This document shows, piece by piece, positions 5,048 through 6,360 of a DNA stretch of 6,360 nucleotides. The stretch is taken from the NCBI GenBank assembly GCA_023416175.1, contig JAEZIE010000199.1, forward strand, positions 1-6,360, written 5' to 3'. The stretch's first letter is position 1, and each line of letters begins with the position of its first letter. The notes beneath the pieces were generated by a model. It saw nothing but the letters and a program-made list of their open reading frames with translations. It was not told the DNA's origin and did not search any database. Made by a program: the position numbers and the translations under genes. The DNA is from Bacillota bacterium (GTDB lineage: Bacteria; Bacillota; Clostridia; Christensenellales; CAG-138).

Positions 5048-6094
5048 ATGAAGCCATCGGCACCGCTTACGCTTGCAACCACGCGCAAGATGAATATTTG
5101 GATGCTGCCCATTTGCATTGGCATGTTTGTCGTGAGCCTGGTTCTTTCCTCCGTTCTTGGGGCCGTGAGCGACCTTGTGCGCCTGTATGCATTCCATGCG
5201 CTGGTTGTTGAACTTGCCTGCATCTACGTTCCTGCTACCACTTTCATAGAGCGCAATGGCGGGAAGAATGCCTTTGGATTTCGGCGTGTGAGCGGCTGGG
5301 AATGGGCATGGGCGATCCTGATCGGCGTCGGGGCGTTCTTCATGGCCACAGCCGTCAATGGGTTATCCCAGCTGGTGTGGCAAGCGGTGGGCGCAAATAC
5401 CCAGATGTTCCAAACCTCGCTGCCTACGGATGGCGGGTGGCGGCTGCTTGCTTCCATATTCCTGATTGCGGTTATTCCCGCGTTTGCGGAGGAAACGCTC
5501 TTCCGCGGCGCGTTGCTCCATGCGTGGCTGCCGCAGGGCAAGGTGAAGGCGCTCTGGCACAGCGCGCTTTTGTTTACGCTCATCCATCTCCAGCCTGATG
5601 CATTTCCGGCGTACCTTCTGCTCTCGATGATACTTGGCACGGTCACTTTGCTCACAGGTTCCGTATTTCCTGCTATGGCGGTTCACGGCGTGAACAACCT
5701 GTTTGGGCTGCTCATCACCCATTTTGCGGCGGGTCAACTTGCATCAGGTGCCGCAGAGGCGGCGCTTACCGCGGATATCCTGCCGGGGCTGTTTTTTTAC
5801 GCTGCGCTTGGGTTTGCAGCCTGCTTTGCCGGGTACAAGGGAATGAAGGTCGCCGCAGCCAGCCGCAAACAGTTATCGGAAGGGGAATCCAGCAAAGAGG
5901 GGCTGGATGGCTTACCATTTAACGTCCTGATACAACCGGGACAAGAGGCCACCGCACAGGCGGCCAATGAACAGATTCCCGCCCCCAAAAAGGGTACTTG
6001 GGCACTTGTTGCCACTTATGTGGTGCTGGGGCTTGTTAATCTGTATTTGCTCCTGAACATGTTCATTGAATTTCCACAGTTTAGGCCCATATAG
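5048..6094 (+). CDS. CPBP-family intramembrane metalloprotease
   Basis: A 348-residue polytopic membrane protein of the CPBP (CAAX protease and bacteriocin-processing, Abi; PF02517) family. The three active-site motifs are present in order: AEETLFRG (Glu148, Glu149, Arg153), FTLIH (Phe176, His180), and HGVNN (His213, Asn217). Hydrophobic segments lie near residues 17-40, 46-66, 86-110, 132-147, 170-207, 215-230 and 245-265. After these comes a hydrophilic, Ser/Glu/Gln-rich stretch (about 270-316) and one more membrane segment (318-339), an extension beyond the protease core. The start is clear: GGAGGAGG ends 7 bases before the ATG. Substrate unknown; roles in the family range from prenyl-protein and peptide processing to bacteriocin self-immunity. 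It follows walJ by 44 bases and precedes rlmH by 17, so it is likely co-transcribed with both. Confidence 0.92.
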   Translation: MKPSAPLTLATTRKMNIWMLPICIGMFVVSLVLSSVLGAVSDLVRLYAFHALVVELACIYVPATTFIERNGGKNAFGFRRVSGWEWAWAILIGVGAFFMATAVNGLSQLVWQAVGANTQMFQTSLPTDGGWRLLASIFLIAVIPAFAEETLFRGALLHAWLPQGKVKALWHSALLFTLIHLQPDAFPAYLLLSMILGTVTLLTGSVFPAMAVHGVNNLFGLLITHFAAGQLASGAAEAALTADILPGLFFYAALGFAACFAGYKGMKVAAASRKQLSEGESSKEGLDGLPFNVLIQPGQEATAQAANEQIPAPKKGTWALVATYVVLGLVNLYLLLNMFIEFPQFRPI

Positions 6095-6097
6095 ACC

Positions 6098-6103
6098 GGA
6101 GGA
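6098..6103 (+). promoter_or_regulatory. Ribosome binding site supporting the TTG start of rlmH
   Basis: GGAGGA lies 8 bases before TTG 6112, the only start codon here that gives the family's N-terminus. Confidence 0.8.
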
Positions 6104-6111
6104 AAAGAGCT

Positions 6112-6360
6112 TTGCGTCTGGCTATCGTTTGCACTGGCAAACTAAAGGAACCCTACCTGCGCGAGGCCGCGGAGGAGTACAAAAAGCGCATCACCCGCTA
6201 TGCGGAAATCGAAGTGCTCGAAGCGCCGGACGAACCCGTTCCGGAACGGTATTCCGAGGCCCAGCGCATACAGGCCATGGGCCGTGAAGGCGAGCGCATG
6301 CTTCGTGAGATCGGCCCGCGGGAGTTTGTGGTGGCGCTTTCCATCACCGGCAAACGGCAG
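6112..6360 (+). CDS. rlmH: 23S rRNA (pseudouridine1915-N3) methyltransferase RlmH, 3' end cut by window
   Basis: SPOUT-class methyltransferase that methylates N3 of pseudouridine 1915 in helix 69 of 23S rRNA, using S-adenosylmethionine on the assembled ribosome. The first 83 of about 160 residues are visible. They match the family closely: MRLAIVCTGKLKEPYLREA at the start, EEYKKRITRYAEIEVLE, the GREGERML helix, and FVVALSITGK at the edge of the knot domain. The glycine-rich cofactor loop and C-terminal knot are beyond the window. Translation begins at TTG, supported by GGAGGA 8 bases upstream; no in-frame ATG or GTG would give this N-terminus. It follows the CPBP gene by 17 bases and is probably its operon partner. 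The proximity to walJ matches the known Firmicute arrangement. Confidence 0.95.
   Translation, partial: MRLAIVCTGKLKEPYLREAAEEYKKRITRYAEIEVLEAPDEPVPERYSEAQRIQAMGREGERMLREIGPREFVVALSITGKRQ

Noticed and set aside
5048..6094. Abortive-infection (phage defence) gene
   Set aside because: The historic Abi label of the family does not imply phage defence. The chromosomal housekeeping context between walJ and rlmH argues against a defence island.

Overview
This window looks like an ordinary chromosomal segment of a spore-forming Firmicute, most likely a clostridial-class anaerobe with moderately high G+C (roughly mid-50s per cent, estimated by eye). The evidence is a Tad-type pilus gene, a LysM-GH18 spore-cortex-type hydrolase, a WalJ/YycJ metallo-beta-lactamase-fold protein close to rlmH, strong AGGAGG-type ribosome binding sites, and frequent GTG/TTG starts. 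I cannot assign a genus. No mobile element, CRISPR array, tRNA or rRNA is visible.

Layout. (1) Bases 2-1592, plus strand: the 3' end of a TadC-like inner-membrane pilus-assembly gene, a DUF192 gene, and an unrecognised coiled-coil protein overlapping it. They appear to form one transcription unit closed by a rho-independent terminator at 1615-1653. (2) Bases 1711-2754, plus strand: a small alpha/beta hydrolase, then two tandem, mutually similar genes of about 52-53 residues that are easily missed because of their size. (3) A near-perfect bidirectional terminator at 2757-2783 separates these from a convergent minus-strand LysM-GH18 gene (2786-3919), similar to the SleL/YaaH spore germination hydrolases. 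(4) A divergent intergenic region (3920-4214) holds an imperfect palindrome and an extended -10 promoter pointing right. (5) Bases 4215-6360, plus strand: walJ-like hydrolase, a CPBP-family intramembrane protease, and the 5' part of rlmH (23S rRNA methyltransferase) with a TTG start. These are closely spaced and read as one operon.

How the genes relate. The left block is probably the tail of a Tad/Flp pilus locus plus two passengers of unknown role. The right block matches the yycJ...rlmH neighbourhood of Firmicutes, with a membrane protease of a different family sitting between the two genes where an HtrA-type serine protease is often found. I see no clear case for a new defence or mobile system. 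The least explained items are the tandem small-protein pair, the coiled-coil protein behind DUF192, and the palindrome between the divergent genes.
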